Source: Kitasatospora sp044457565
GTDB taxonomy: Bacteria > Actinomycetota > Actinomycetes > Streptomycetales > Streptomycetaceae
Reading direction: 5' to 3'
Assembly: GCF_044457565.1 (NCBI RefSeq)
Contig: NZ_JBITGZ010000001.1
Span: 124,001 to 188,000 of the forward strand
DNA length: 64,000 nucleotides
The notes below the pieces were generated by a model. It searched no databases. It was not told where the DNA came from and saw only the letters and a program-made list of their open reading frames with translations. Numbering within the stretch: the first letter of the stretch is position 1; each line of letters begins with the position of its first letter. Shown here piece after piece: positions 8,797 to 17,167 of the stretch. The position numbers and the translations under genes were made by a program.

Positions 8797-9747
8797 GACG
8801 ATCTTCCCGAAGACGTCGCCCTTGGCCAGCCGTGCGAAGCCCTCCCTCGCCTCGGTCAGCGGCAGCACGGAGTCGATCACCGGCCGGATGCCGCTGTTGG
8901 CGCAGAGCGCGAGCAGCCCGGCCAGCTCGTCCTTGCTGCCCATGGTCGAGCCGACCACCTTGAGCTCCAGGAAGAAGATCCGGTTGAGCTCGGTGGCGCT
9001 CGGGTTGGCACCCGAGGTGGCGCCGGAGATGACGATCGTCCCGCCGGGGCGCAGCGACTTGACGGAGTGGGACCAGGTGGCGGCGCCGACGGTCTCCATC
9101 ACCGCGTCCACCCGTTCGGGCAGCCGGGCGCCGCTCTCGAAGGCCGCGTCGGCGCCGAGCTCGACGGCCCGGGCCCGCTTGACCTCGTCCCGGCCGGTGA
9201 CCCACACCCGCAGCCCGGCGGCCTTGGCGAGCACCACCAGCGCGGTCGACACCCCGCCGCCGGCGCCCTGCACCAGCACGGTGTCACCCGGGCGCACCCC
9301 GGCGTTGGTGAAGAGCATCCGGTACGCCGTCAGCCAGGCGGTGGGCAGGCAGGCGGCCTCGGCGAAGGAGAGTTCGGCGGGCTTGGGCAGCAGGTTCCAG
9401 GTCGGCACGGCGACGCGCTCGGCGAAGGTGCCCTGGTAACGCTCGGTCAGGATGGAGCGCGGCTCGTCGGGGCCCACGCCGTGCCCGCTCTGGCCGATCA
9501 CCGAGTGGATGACCACCTCGTTGCCGTGCTCGTCGATGCCGGCGGCGTCGCAGCCGAGGATCATCGGCAGCCGCTCCGCGGGCAGCCCGACGCCGCGCAG
9601 GGACCACAGGTCGTGGTGGTTGAGGCTGGCGGCCCGGACGGTGACCACGCTCCAGCCGGGGCGGGCCTGCGGCTCGGGGAGCTCGCCCAGCTCCAGCGCG
9701 CTCAGCGGGTCGGTGGCGTCGATGCGGGCGGCATAGGCAGCAAACAT
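8785..9747 (-). CDS. Zinc-free quinone oxidoreductase-like alcohol dehydrogenase (MDR superfamily)
   Basis: A 320-residue medium-chain dehydrogenase/reductase. The GroES-like N-domain (about 25-125) contains SLNHHDLWSLRG and LGCDAAG. The Rossmann domain has VLVQGAGGGVSTA near 150, the NADPH-binding glycine motif. Zinc-ligand cysteines are absent, as in quinone oxidoreductases. It likely reduces quinones or enones with NADPH; the substrate cannot be told from sequence. The ATG at 9747 gives the usual family N-terminus. The 3' end lies in an 8-bp tandem repeat. It is preceded on the same strand by malic enzyme, about 120 bases away, and may share its transcript. Confidence 0.9.
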   Translation of the reverse strand: MFAAYAARIDATDPLSALELGELPEPQARPGWSVVTVRAASLNHHDLWSLRGVGLPAERLPMILGCDAAGIDEHGNEVVIHSVIGQSGHGVGPDEPRSILTERYQGTFAERVAVPTWNLLPKPAELSFAEAACLPTAWLTAYRMLFTNAGVRPGDTVLVQGAGGGVSTALVVLAKAAGLRVWVTGRDEVKRARAVELGADAAFESGARLPERVDAVMETVGAATWSHSVKSLRPGGTIVISGATSGANPSATELNRIFFLELKVVGSTMGSKDELAGLLALCANSGIRPVIDSVLPLTEAREGFARLAKGDVFGKIVLTP

Positions 9748-9866
9748 GGTCCGGACGATAGCGGCGCGGGCCGCGGCCCGGAACCACGCGGCGGTGTGAC
9801 CTCCACCGCGTGTCCGGGCCACGGCCCGCCTGCCCGCACGCGTGCGACCGCGTACGAACGCGGGTA

Positions 9867-11063
9867 CTACCGCCGGGCGACGCCCTCGGCGCGGGCGGCC
9901 TCGGCGACGGCCTTGGTCACGGCCGGGGCGACGCGCTCGTCGAACGGCGAGGGGATGACCTTCTGCGCCGTCAGCTCGTCGGCGACGACGCCGGCCAGCG
10001 CCTGGGCGGCGGCCAGCTTCATGCCCTCGGTGATCCGGGTGGCCCGGACCTGGAGCGCGCCGGCGAAGATGCCGGGGAACGCCAGCACGTTGTTGATCTG
10101 GTTCGGGAAGTCGCTGCGCCCGGTGGCGACCACGGCGGCGTACTTGTGCGCGACCTCGGGGTGGATCTCCGGGTTGGGGTTGGCCATCGCGAAGATGAAG
10201 CAGCCCTCGGCCATGGTGGCGACGGCCTCCTCGGGCACGGTGCCGCCCGAGACGCCGATGAAGACGTCGGCGCCGTTCAGGGCGTCGGCCAGCGAGCCCT
10301 TGAGGCCGGCCCGGTTGGTGATCGCGGCGATCTCGGCCTTGACGTCGGTGAGGTCGCCCCGGCCCTCGTACACCACGCCGCGGCGGTCGCAGACGGCCAC
10401 GTCGCCGATGCCGGCGGCGACCAGCATCTTGGCGATGGCGATGCCGGCGGCGCCGGCGCCGGAGATGACGGCGCGCAGGTCGCCGATCTCCCGGCCGGTG
10501 ACCTTGGCGGCGTTCCACAGCGCGGCGGTGGAGACGATCGCGGTGCCGTGCTGGTCGTCGTGGAAGATCGGGATGTCCAGGGCGTCCTGGAGCCGGCGCT
10601 CGATCTCGAAGCAGCGCGGGGCGGAGATGTCCTCCAGGTTGACGCCGCCGAAGGAGGGCGCCATCCGGACCACGGTCTCGACGATCTCGTCCACGTCGGT
10701 GCAGGCCAGCGCGATCGGCACGGCGTCGACGCCGCCGAACTGCTTGAACAGGATCGCCTTGCCCTCCATCACGGGCAGCGAGGCCTCCGGGCCGATGTCG
10801 CCGAGGCCCAGCACCGCGGTGCCGTCGGTGACGACCGCCACCACGTTGGACTTCCAGGTGTAGTCGTTCACCAGCTCGGGCTGCTCGGCGATCGCGGTGC
10901 AGACCCGGGCCACGCCGGGCGTGTAGGCGAGGGACAGGTCGTCCGCGTCGCGGACCGGCACCGTGGCCCGGACCTCCATCTTGCCGCCGCGGTGGAGCGC
11001 GAACACGGCGTCGACGGGGTCGTCGGTGTCCTGGGTGTTGGTCTGGATGATCTCCGCTGCCAC
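9867..11063 (-). CDS. NAD(P)-dependent malic enzyme
   Basis: 398 residues; oxidative decarboxylation of malate to pyruvate, giving NADPH or NADH. The malic N-domain has SLAYTPGVARVC, GLGDIGP and HDDQHGTAI (metal and substrate site, near 170). The NAD-binding domain has ISGAGAAGIAIAKM near 199. It is the short bacterial type, without a phosphotransacetylase tail. The GTG start at 11063 follows GAAGAGG at a 5-base spacing. The coenzyme cannot be fixed by eye; streptomycetes have both NAD and NADP forms. An anaplerotic/lipogenic role fits the carbon-metabolism genes nearby. Confidence 0.95.
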   Translation of the reverse strand: MAAEIIQTNTQDTDDPVDAVFALHRGGKMEVRATVPVRDADDLSLAYTPGVARVCTAIAEQPELVNDYTWKSNVVAVVTDGTAVLGLGDIGPEASLPVMEGKAILFKQFGGVDAVPIALACTDVDEIVETVVRMAPSFGGVNLEDISAPRCFEIERRLQDALDIPIFHDDQHGTAIVSTAALWNAAKVTGREIGDLRAVISGAGAAGIAIAKMLVAAGIGDVAVCDRRGVVYEGRGDLTDVKAEIAAITNRAGLKGSLADALNGADVFIGVSGGTVPEEAVATMAEGCFIFAMANPNPEIHPEVAHKYAAVVATGRSDFPNQINNVLAFPGIFAGALQVRATRITEGMKLAAAQALAGVVADELTAQKVIPSPFDERVAPAVTKAVAEAARAEGVARR

Positions 11064-11662
11064 GATGACCTCTTCGTCATGATCAGCGAGAGCGCGCGGC
11101 CGACGGGCGGACGACCCCGCCGGGGATGCAGAAGCCGGGTACGCGCGAGCGGACCCGGGGCGGGATCGGGGCGCTGCCGTCGGGCGGCGCCCTCGGGGTG
11201 AGGGTAGTTGAGTTCTGTCTGCGCTGTGCTTCCGGGCCGAGCGTAGGTCGGACGAAGGCATCGCACCTATGCCTTTTTGTCCTCGTCGCGCACTCTTCAT
11301 CCCTTTGTCGGCCACTTGACGAAAGCTCCAGGTTTTGGAAACACCCAGGTCCGGCGCCGGCGAGGGGATGCGAGCACACGTACTCGCAGGAGTGAACGCA
11401 GACCCGAAGGGGAGCTGGTGCTTCGGCTACGGAGTCGGCGTTCGGACTTCCGGTCCATACGCACCCCGGGTCCGACCCCTGCGCACGGTGGAAGGGGGGA
11501 TCCGGCGGTCTGTGTTCGGCATCGGGGGTCACCCGCTACCAGATTCTGACACACCCGCCGCCCGGCCCATCAGAGCGGGATGGGAGGATCCAACTTCGCC
11601 ACCGCCCACCCAACCACGCGTCGGCCAGGTGGCACGACCTCTCCCACAGGAGGAGCACCACC
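11064..11662. other. 599-bp intergenic region between divergent genes
   Basis: No convincing protein gene was found. It should hold promoters for malic enzyme (minus) and the first binding protein (plus). It also contains an isolated plus-strand terminator at 11255-11280, listed separately, which suggests a short noncoding transcript or leader. Long open frames here have no family features. Confidence 0.6.
11255..11280 (+). terminator. Orphan intrinsic terminator in a gene-free region
   Basis: A 7-bp stem (AAGGCAT at 11255-11261 with ATGCCTT at 11269-11275) is followed by TTTTGT, a classical rho-independent terminator for a plus-strand RNA. No plus-strand gene precedes it for over 2.5 kb. 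Confidence 0.6.
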
Positions 11663-12613
11663 ATGCACCGCCGTACCACCCCGCAGGCCTCCGGGCACCG
11701 TCGCGGGCACCGCAGCATGCCCACCGTCGCCGCACTCACCACCGCAACCGCCCTGCTCCTGAGCGCCTGCGGCGGCAACGGCGGCGAGGCCAAGAAGGAC
11801 CCGGCCGAGGAGGTCCGCGGCAAGGTGCCGCAGGCCATGCGCGCCGCCGGAGTACTGAAGATCGGCTCGGACCTCAACTACGCGCCCGTGGAGTTCCGCG
11901 GCTCCGACGGCAAGCCGCAGGGCCTGGACCCGGACATCGCCGAGGCGCTCGGCAAGGTCCTGAACCTGCGCATCGAGATCGTCGACACGCCCTTCGACAA
12001 GCTGCTCCCGAGCCTGGAGAACAAGCAGTTCGACGTCGCGATGTCGGCCATCAGCGACACCCGCCAGCGCCGCGAGGGCACCGACGACAAGGGCAAGCCG
12101 GTCACCAAGGGCGTCGACTTCGTGGACTACTTCATCGCCGGCACCTCGATGCTGGTGCAGAAGGGCAACCCCAAGAACATCAGGACCCTGGACGACCTCT
12201 GCGGGATGACCGTCTCGCTCCAGCAGGGCACCACCCAGGACGAGATCATCGACCGCCAGGTCGGCGCCTGCACCCGGCTCGGCAAGCCGCTCCAGGTGCA
12301 CAAGTTCGACAGCGACGGCAAGGCGATGGCCGATGTCGTCTCCGGCGCCGCCGTGGCCGTGTTCAACGACTTCCCGGTGGCCGCGTACGCCGCCAAGACC
12401 GTCGAGAACGGCAACCGGTTCCAGGTGACCGGCTCGCAGTCGGCGTCCAGCCCGTACGGGATCGCCGTCTCCAAGACCAACACCGAGGTCCGGGACATGA
12501 TGGCCAAGGCCGTCGACCAGCTCATCCGCAGCGGCGAGTACGACAAGATCCTGGCCAAGTGGAACGTCAGCGCCGGCGCGGCCCAGGCGGCGGTGATCAA
12601 CGGGGGCATCTGA
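11663..12613 (+). CDS. Amino-acid ABC transporter substrate-binding lipoprotein (first copy)
   Basis: A 316-residue solute-binding protein of family 3 (polar amino acids, glutamate/glutamine type). A basic signal with lipobox LLSAC puts the lipidated cysteine at 36. The fold starts with LKIGSDLNYAPVEF and includes the GLDPDIAEALGK and AMSAISDTRQRREG elements; the last helix is EYDKILAKWNV. The start at 11663 follows CACAGGAGG. It lies 402 bases before a second binding protein that heads the permease and ATPase genes, so it probably serves the same transporter with a different substrate range (inference). Confidence 0.93.
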   Translation: MHRRTTPQASGHRRGHRSMPTVAALTTATALLLSACGGNGGEAKKDPAEEVRGKVPQAMRAAGVLKIGSDLNYAPVEFRGSDGKPQGLDPDIAEALGKVLNLRIEIVDTPFDKLLPSLENKQFDVAMSAISDTRQRREGTDDKGKPVTKGVDFVDYFIAGTSMLVQKGNPKNIRTLDDLCGMTVSLQQGTTQDEIIDRQVGACTRLGKPLQVHKFDSDGKAMADVVSGAAVAVFNDFPVAAYAAKTVENGNRFQVTGSQSASSPYGIAVSKTNTEVRDMMAKAVDQLIRSGEYDKILAKWNVSAGAAQAAVINGGI

Positions 12614-13015
12614 GGCATCCGCGCGGGCATGCCTCCGGGCGCGACGGCAGAGGGTCTGCATACTTATACAAAGGGTGACAGGGGAACGGAATTCGTCCGA
12701 ATAGCGGATAGCTAGGCCCCCCGTTATCCGATTTTGATCTGGATAGGGGCCATCCGACCGTCATCAGATGGCAGGATTCCCCCCAACTCGGAACGACTCG
12801 GCCACCGGTCGGTGCGGTCCGGTCCAGGCCCACCTCGGCGGAGGGTGGAGGACGCACTACCAGGCACCACCCCCTGCACCTGCAGACCCCTGCACGACCC
12901 GCTCGGCCCGTACGACACAGCCCGTACAGCGCTGTACGGGCTGCCGGACCCGGTGCGCCGCTCCCCCGGCGGCGTGCTCCGCCCGATGCTCTCCCTCCAG
13001 GAGGAGAACCCCCTC
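12614..13015 (+). promoter_or_regulatory. 402-bp leader/promoter region with several dyads, upstream of the second binding protein
   Basis: No protein gene. The 12655-12790 part is AT-richer than its surroundings and contains TACTTATACAAAG and several inverted repeats (CGGATA...TATCCG around 12703-12730, TCTGGAT...ATCC around 12738-12757). A perfect 26-bp palindrome lies at 12918-12943. The arrangement suggests a separate, regulated promoter for the transporter operon. Confidence 0.55.
12918..12943. repeat. Perfect 26-bp palindrome
   Basis: Two 13-base arms (CAGCCCGTACAGC and its exact complement) meet with no spacer. It is 73 bases upstream of the second binding-protein start, a position suited to an operator or a leader hairpin. 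No T-run follows, so it is not an ordinary terminator. Confidence 0.85.
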
Positions 13016-13945
13016 ATGACGTCTCGCACCCCGCGCACCCGCCTCCTCGCAGCCTGTGCCGTCCTCGCGACCGCTTCCCTGGCCCTGACCGCGTGCGGCA
13101 GCAGCGGCGGCTCCACCTCCAGCAGCGCCCCGAACCCGAGCACCTCGGTGGCCTCGGTCAAGGCCGACGAGAAGCTCACCTCGCTCGTACCGGCCGACGT
13201 GAAGTCGAGCGGCAAGGTGATCATCGGCTCTGACGCCTCGTACGCGCCCAACGAGTTCCAGGACGACAAGGGCAACATCGTCGGCATGGACGTCGACCTG
13301 GCCAACGCCGTCGCGGCCAAGCTCGGCCTCAAGGCCGAGGTCCAGAACGCCGGCTTCACCGCGATCATCCCCGGCATCGGCGCCAACAAGTACCAGCTCG
13401 GCATGAGCTCCTTCACGGACACCAAGGAGCGCGAGCAGCAGGTCGACATGGTCACCTACTTCATCGCGGGCACCGGTGCCGCCGTCAAGAAGGGCAACCC
13501 GGACAAGATCTCCGCGGACGACCTGTGCGGCAAGAAGGTCGCCGTGCAGACCGGCACCACCCAGGCCACCCAGATCACCGAGGTGATCAACCCGGCCTGC
13601 GCCAAGGCCGGCAAGCCGCCCGTCCCCAACGACGGCGACAAGTTCGACCTCCAGACGGACGTCACCAACGCCGTGGTCTCCGGCCGCGACCAGGTGATGC
13701 TGGCCGACTCCCCGGTCATCGACTACGCGCTGAAGCAGACCGGCGGCCAGCTGGAGAAGCTCGGCGCCACCACCGACTCGGCCCCGTACGGCATCGCGCT
13801 GGCCAAGGGCTCGGCGCTCACCCCGGCGGTCCAGGGCGCGGTGCAGTCGCTGATGGACGACGGCACCTACAAGCAGATCCTGCAGAAGTGGGGTGTCGAG
13901 GCGGGCGCGATCGACAAGGCGCAGCTCAACGGCGCCACCAGCTGA
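13016..13945 (+). CDS. Amino-acid ABC transporter substrate-binding lipoprotein (second copy)
   Basis: A 309-residue family-3 solute-binding protein with lipobox LALTAC (lipidated Cys27), a Ser/Thr-rich linker, then VIIGSDASYAPNEF and the two-lobe fold. It is related to the preceding lipoprotein but clearly diverged. GAGGAG stands 10 bases before ATG 13016; an in-frame upstream ATG overlaps this site and was rejected. The permease start is 43 bases downstream, so this copy is the operon's own binding protein. Likely ligands are glutamate, glutamine or a similar polar amino acid; the sequence does not decide. Confidence 0.94.
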   Translation: MTSRTPRTRLLAACAVLATASLALTACGSSGGSTSSSAPNPSTSVASVKADEKLTSLVPADVKSSGKVIIGSDASYAPNEFQDDKGNIVGMDVDLANAVAAKLGLKAEVQNAGFTAIIPGIGANKYQLGMSSFTDTKEREQQVDMVTYFIAGTGAAVKKGNPDKISADDLCGKKVAVQTGTTQATQITEVINPACAKAGKPPVPNDGDKFDLQTDVTNAVVSGRDQVMLADSPVIDYALKQTGGQLEKLGATTDSAPYGIALAKGSALTPAVQGAVQSLMDDGTYKQILQKWGVEAGAIDKAQLNGATS

Positions 13946-13988
13946 TCCTCGCCCTCGTCCTGCAGCGACCCCGTTCTGAGGCCACAAA

Positions 13989-14978
13989 GTGAACTCTCTC
14001 CACAAGGGGCCGGCGACCACGGGACGGCCTGAAGCCATCAAGGCCGTCCCGGTCCGCCACCCCGGACGCTGGGTCGGAGCCGCCGTCATCGGCGTGCTCG
14101 CGGCCATGCTGATCCACGCCGTCTTCACCAATCCCGCCTTCAAGTGGGACGTCGTCGGCCAATACCTCTTCGACGACCGCATCACCCACGGTCTGGTGGT
14201 CACGCTCGAGCTGACCGCGCTGGCCATGGTCATGGGTGTGGCCGGCGGCATCCTGCTCGCGGTGATGCGGCTGTCCCCCAACCCGCTGCTCTCCGGCACC
14301 GCCTGGGTCTACATCTGGGTCTTCCGCGGTACGCCGGTCCTGGTGCAGCTGGTGTTCTGGAACTTCCTCGGCGTGCTCTGGGCCAAGCTCTCGATCGGCA
14401 TCCCGTTCGGCCCGGAGTTCTGGTCCGAGCAGACCAACGTCCTGATCCCCACCTTCGTGGCGGCGCTGCTGGGCCTGGGCCTCAACGAGGCCGCCTACAT
14501 GGCGGAGATCGTCCGCGGCGGCATCCAGTCGGTGGACGAGGGCCAGCAGGAGGCCTCGCACGCGCTGGGCATGAGCCGGTTCGCGACCATGCGGCGGATC
14601 ATCCTGCCGCAGGCGATGCGGGTGATCATCCCGCCGACCGGCAACGAGACCATCTCGATGCTCAAGACCACCTCGCTGGTCAGCGTCATCGCCCTGGAGG
14701 AACTCTTCCGGGCCGGGCAGAACATCTACTCCCGCAACTTCCAGAGCATCCCGCTGCTGATCGTGGTGAGCCTCTGGTACCTGTTCCTGACCTCGATCCT
14801 CACCATCGGCCAGTACTACGTCGAGCGGTACTACGCCCGCGGCTCCAACCGCGCCCTGCCGCCCACCCCGCTGCAGCGGATCCGAGGCCTCTTCCGGGGC
14901 AACCCCACTCCGCCGGCCGCGCCCGTCGTCATCCCCGGTGCGCCCAATACTGGAGACACGGGAGGCACCCACTCATGA
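13989..14978 (+). CDS. Polar amino-acid ABC transporter permease
   Basis: A 329-residue inner-membrane permease of the His/Glu/Gln/Arg type. About five or six spans, with the conserved ITHGLVVTLELTALAM start of the transmembrane domain, FRGTPVLVQL, and the EAA loop EASHALGMSRFATMRRIILP near 187-206 that docks the ATPase. A Pro-rich cytoplasmic tail ends the protein. It starts at GTG 13989 and its stop overlaps the ATPase start (ATGA), so the two are translationally coupled. One permease gene is present, so a homodimer is expected. Confidence 0.95.
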   Translation: MNSLHKGPATTGRPEAIKAVPVRHPGRWVGAAVIGVLAAMLIHAVFTNPAFKWDVVGQYLFDDRITHGLVVTLELTALAMVMGVAGGILLAVMRLSPNPLLSGTAWVYIWVFRGTPVLVQLVFWNFLGVLWAKLSIGIPFGPEFWSEQTNVLIPTFVAALLGLGLNEAAYMAEIVRGGIQSVDEGQQEASHALGMSRFATMRRIILPQAMRVIIPPTGNETISMLKTTSLVSVIALEELFRAGQNIYSRNFQSIPLLIVVSLWYLFLTSILTIGQYYVERYYARGSNRALPPTPLQRIRGLFRGNPTPPAAPVVIPGAPNTGDTGGTHS

Positions 14979-15781
14979 GCGATCTGACCAAGACCCCGGC
15001 CGACCAGACCCCCACCGGCGAACACCCGATGGTCAAGGCCGAGGGCGTCCACAAGTCCTTCGGCCTGCTCCAGGTGCTCAAGGGCATCGACCTGGAGGTC
15101 AAGCAGGGCGAGGTGTTCTGCCTGATCGGCCCGTCCGGCTCCGGCAAGTCGACCTTCCTGCGCTGCATCAACCACCTGGAGAAGATCAACGCCGGCCGCC
15201 TGTGGGTCGACGGCGAGCTGGTCGGCTACCGCCAGAAGGGCGACCGGCTCTACGAGCTCAAGGACCGCGAGGTCGCGCTCAAGCGCCGCGACATCGGCAT
15301 GGTGTTCCAGCGCTTCAACCTCTTCCCGCACATGACCGCACTGGAGAACGTGGTCGAGGCCCCGGTGCAGGTCAAGGGCGAGAGCAAGGGCGACGCCCGG
15401 GAGCGGGCGATGGCCCTGCTGGAGCGCGTCGGGCTGGCCGACAAGGCCAAGAACTACCCCTCACAGCTCTCCGGCGGCCAGCAGCAGCGCGTGGCGATCG
15501 CCCGGGCACTGGCCATGAAGCCCAAGCTGATGCTCTTCGACGAGCCCACCTCGGCGCTGGACCCCGAGCTGGTCGGCGACGTGCTGGACGTCATGCGCGG
15601 CCTGGCCGAGGACGGCATGACGATGGTCGTGGTCACCCACGAGATGGGCTTCGCCCGCGAGGTCGGCGACGCGCTGGTGTTCATGGACGGCGGCGTGGTC
15701 GTCGAGTCCGGCAACCCGCGCGAGGTGCTCACCAACCCGCAGCACGAACGCACCAGGGCGTTCCTCTCCAAGGTGCTCTGA
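14975..15781 (+). CDS. Amino-acid ABC transporter ATP-binding protein
   Basis: A 268-residue ATPase of the polar amino-acid uptake family (GlnQ/HisP-like). Walker A GPSGSGKST near 52, Q-loop QRFNLFPHM, signature LSGGQQQRVA near 165, Walker B LMLFDEPTSA near 185 and switch His in VVTHEMGF are all intact. An insertion at about 85-105 (RQKGDRLYELKDRE) is seen in many actinobacterial members. The ATG overlaps the permease stop. The stop codon lies inside a 20-bp tandem duplication. Confidence 0.96.
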   Translation: MSDLTKTPADQTPTGEHPMVKAEGVHKSFGLLQVLKGIDLEVKQGEVFCLIGPSGSGKSTFLRCINHLEKINAGRLWVDGELVGYRQKGDRLYELKDREVALKRRDIGMVFQRFNLFPHMTALENVVEAPVQVKGESKGDARERAMALLERVGLADKAKNYPSQLSGGQQQRVAIARALAMKPKLMLFDEPTSALDPELVGDVLDVMRGLAEDGMTMVVVTHEMGFAREVGDALVFMDGGVVVESGNPREVLTNPQHERTRAFLSKVL

Positions 15782-15809
15782 GGCACGGCAAGGTGCTCTG
15801 AGGCACGGC
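15770..15809 (+). repeat. 20-bp perfect tandem duplication spanning the ATPase stop codon
   Basis: The unit AAGGTGCTCTGAGGCACGGC occurs twice, at 15770-15789 and 15790-15809. The first copy encodes the last residues (KVL) and the TGA stop of the ABC ATPase; the second repeats them untranslated just downstream. It looks like a recent slippage event. Confidence 0.9.
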
Positions 15810-15815
15810 AGGACC

Positions 15816-15864
15816 CGCGCGGGCTCCCGGCACACCGACCCGGTGTGTGCCGGGAGCCCGCGCG
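15816..15864 (+). terminator. Strong terminator after the amino-acid ABC operon
   Basis: A perfect 20-bp stem (15816-15835 with 15845-15864) and 9-base loop lie about 35 bases after the ATPase stop. Confidence 0.85.
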
Positions 15865-15968
15865 TGTGCGCCCAGGCGGGCCCACCCGGCCGACCGCAGC
15901 GGGAGGGCGGCCGGAGGTAATACCCTGGGGGCAGCTCGTCTCGTTACCGGCCCTTCGGAAGGACCTTC

Positions 15969-16559
15969 GTGGAGCTCGCCCTGTACGCCGACTTCGCCGT
16001 TCGCCTGGTGAACAGCGAGGAGCCCGAGCGCGGCACCGACGCCCTGACCTCGGTCGAGGCCGTACGGGGCCTGTTCGGCGCCTCCACCCGGGCCGCGTCG
16101 CTCGCCGACGAGTCCGACCTGCCGCGACTGCGGGCCGTACGCACCCGGCTGCGCGGGGTCTTCGAGGCCGCCGCCGAGGGCGACGAGGTCCGCGGCATCG
16201 ACCTGCTCAACAGCCTGATGATCGAGTACCCGGTCAGCCCGCTGGTCTCCGGGCACGACGACCTCGACGAGCACGGCCGCCCGCGCTGGCACATGCACCT
16301 CGCCGACAACGCGCCCACCGCCACGGCCAACTACACCGCCGTCGCCTGCATGGGCCTGGCCATCCACCTCACCGAGCTGGGCGCCGACCGGCTCGGCATC
16401 TGCCAGGCCGCGCCCTGCCGCAACGCCTACCTGGACACCTCCACCAACCGATCCCGCCGCTACTGCTCCGACCGCTGCGCCACCCGCGCCAACGTCGCCG
16501 CGTACCGGGCCCGCAAGCGGCAGGAGGCGCTGAGCGCCGCCGCTACCGCTCAGGGCTGA
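15969..16559 (+). CDS. CGNR zinc-finger / ABATE-domain regulator
   Basis: 196 residues. The N-terminal part resembles the ABATE stress-linked domain (VRLVNSEEP and following helices). The C-terminus is a CGNR zinc finger with CQAAPC, then CSDRCATRANVAAYR, where CATR stands for the CGNR signature. The basic tail suggests DNA binding. GTG 15969 follows GGAAGGA at a 5-base spacing. Its 3' end overlaps the convergent sodX gene by 17 bases, so antisense interference is possible. The target genes are unknown. Confidence 0.9.
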   Translation: MELALYADFAVRLVNSEEPERGTDALTSVEAVRGLFGASTRAASLADESDLPRLRAVRTRLRGVFEAAAEGDEVRGIDLLNSLMIEYPVSPLVSGHDDLDEHGRPRWHMHLADNAPTATANYTAVACMGLAIHLTELGADRLGICQAAPCRNAYLDTSTNRSRRYCSDRCATRANVAAYRARKRQEALSAAATAQG

Positions 16560-16992
16560 GCCAGACCCCCAGCCTGCGGGCCAGCCCGGGCACCCGGGCC
16601 AGCGGCGTGGCGAGCAGCGCGCGCTCCAGCGCGCGCGCCGGCGCCAGCCAGGCCGGGCGGGGCCGCAGCCGCAACAGCACCCGGCCGAGTACCAGATCGT
16701 CCGGGACCACACCGAACTGACGGCTGTCGCTGTCCACCAGCCTGTTGTCCGACAGCAGCCACCAGCCGCCCGGGCGGCGCCCGTCGGCCCGCTTCACCAC
16801 CAGCAGGTCCTGCTGGAACGGGTGCCGGACCACCACCACCGCCCCGGGCCGGATGCGAGCGCCGTACCGGACGACCAGCCGGTCGCCCTCCGCCAGCGTC
16901 GGCACCATCGAGGCGCCCGCCACATCGATCAGACCGAACGGAAGTACCCCGCCACCAGGGGTACCGCCCTCCGGCTCCACCGTCCGAGCCAC
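16543..16992 (-). CDS. sodX: Nickel-type superoxide dismutase maturation protease
   Basis: A 149-residue S26 (signal peptidase-like) protease that removes the N-terminal propeptide of Ni-SOD so that His1 can bind nickel. The catalytic Ser28 lies in GASMVPTL and the Lys67 in LLVVKRADG, forming the Ser/Lys dyad; no membrane anchor is evident. GTG 16992 follows AGGAGG at 6 bases. It is divergent from sodN across a 175-bp promoter region, the typical sodN-sodX pairing. Confidence 0.93.
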   Translation of the reverse strand: MARTVEPEGGTPGGGVLPFGLIDVAGASMVPTLAEGDRLVVRYGARIRPGAVVVVRHPFQQDLLVVKRADGRRPGGWWLLSDNRLVDSDSRQFGVVPDDLVLGRVLLRLRPRPAWLAPARALERALLATPLARVPGLARRLGVWLSPER

Positions 16993-17167
16993 CGCTGCCT
17001 CCTGAAAGTCGCCGCGTCCAGTGTCGCGTACGGGCGCCCGACCGACCGTGTCCGGATTCGGGTGGTTCCGGCTCCACCTTTTGTCCTAGGCGCCCGGCCC
17101 AACCGCGAAACCCGGCGCCCGGCGAGGTAACCTCAGCCGCGGGAAGACGATCTAAGGAAGGACTCCC

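Noticed and set aside
8014..10863. Plus-strand 949-residue frame covering reductase and malic enzyme
   Set aside because: Joins three unrelated stretches and is antisense to two well-supported genes.
11126..11395. Possible small plus-strand gene in the malic-enzyme upstream region
   Set aside because: No ribosome site, no family features, and it crosses the orphan terminator.
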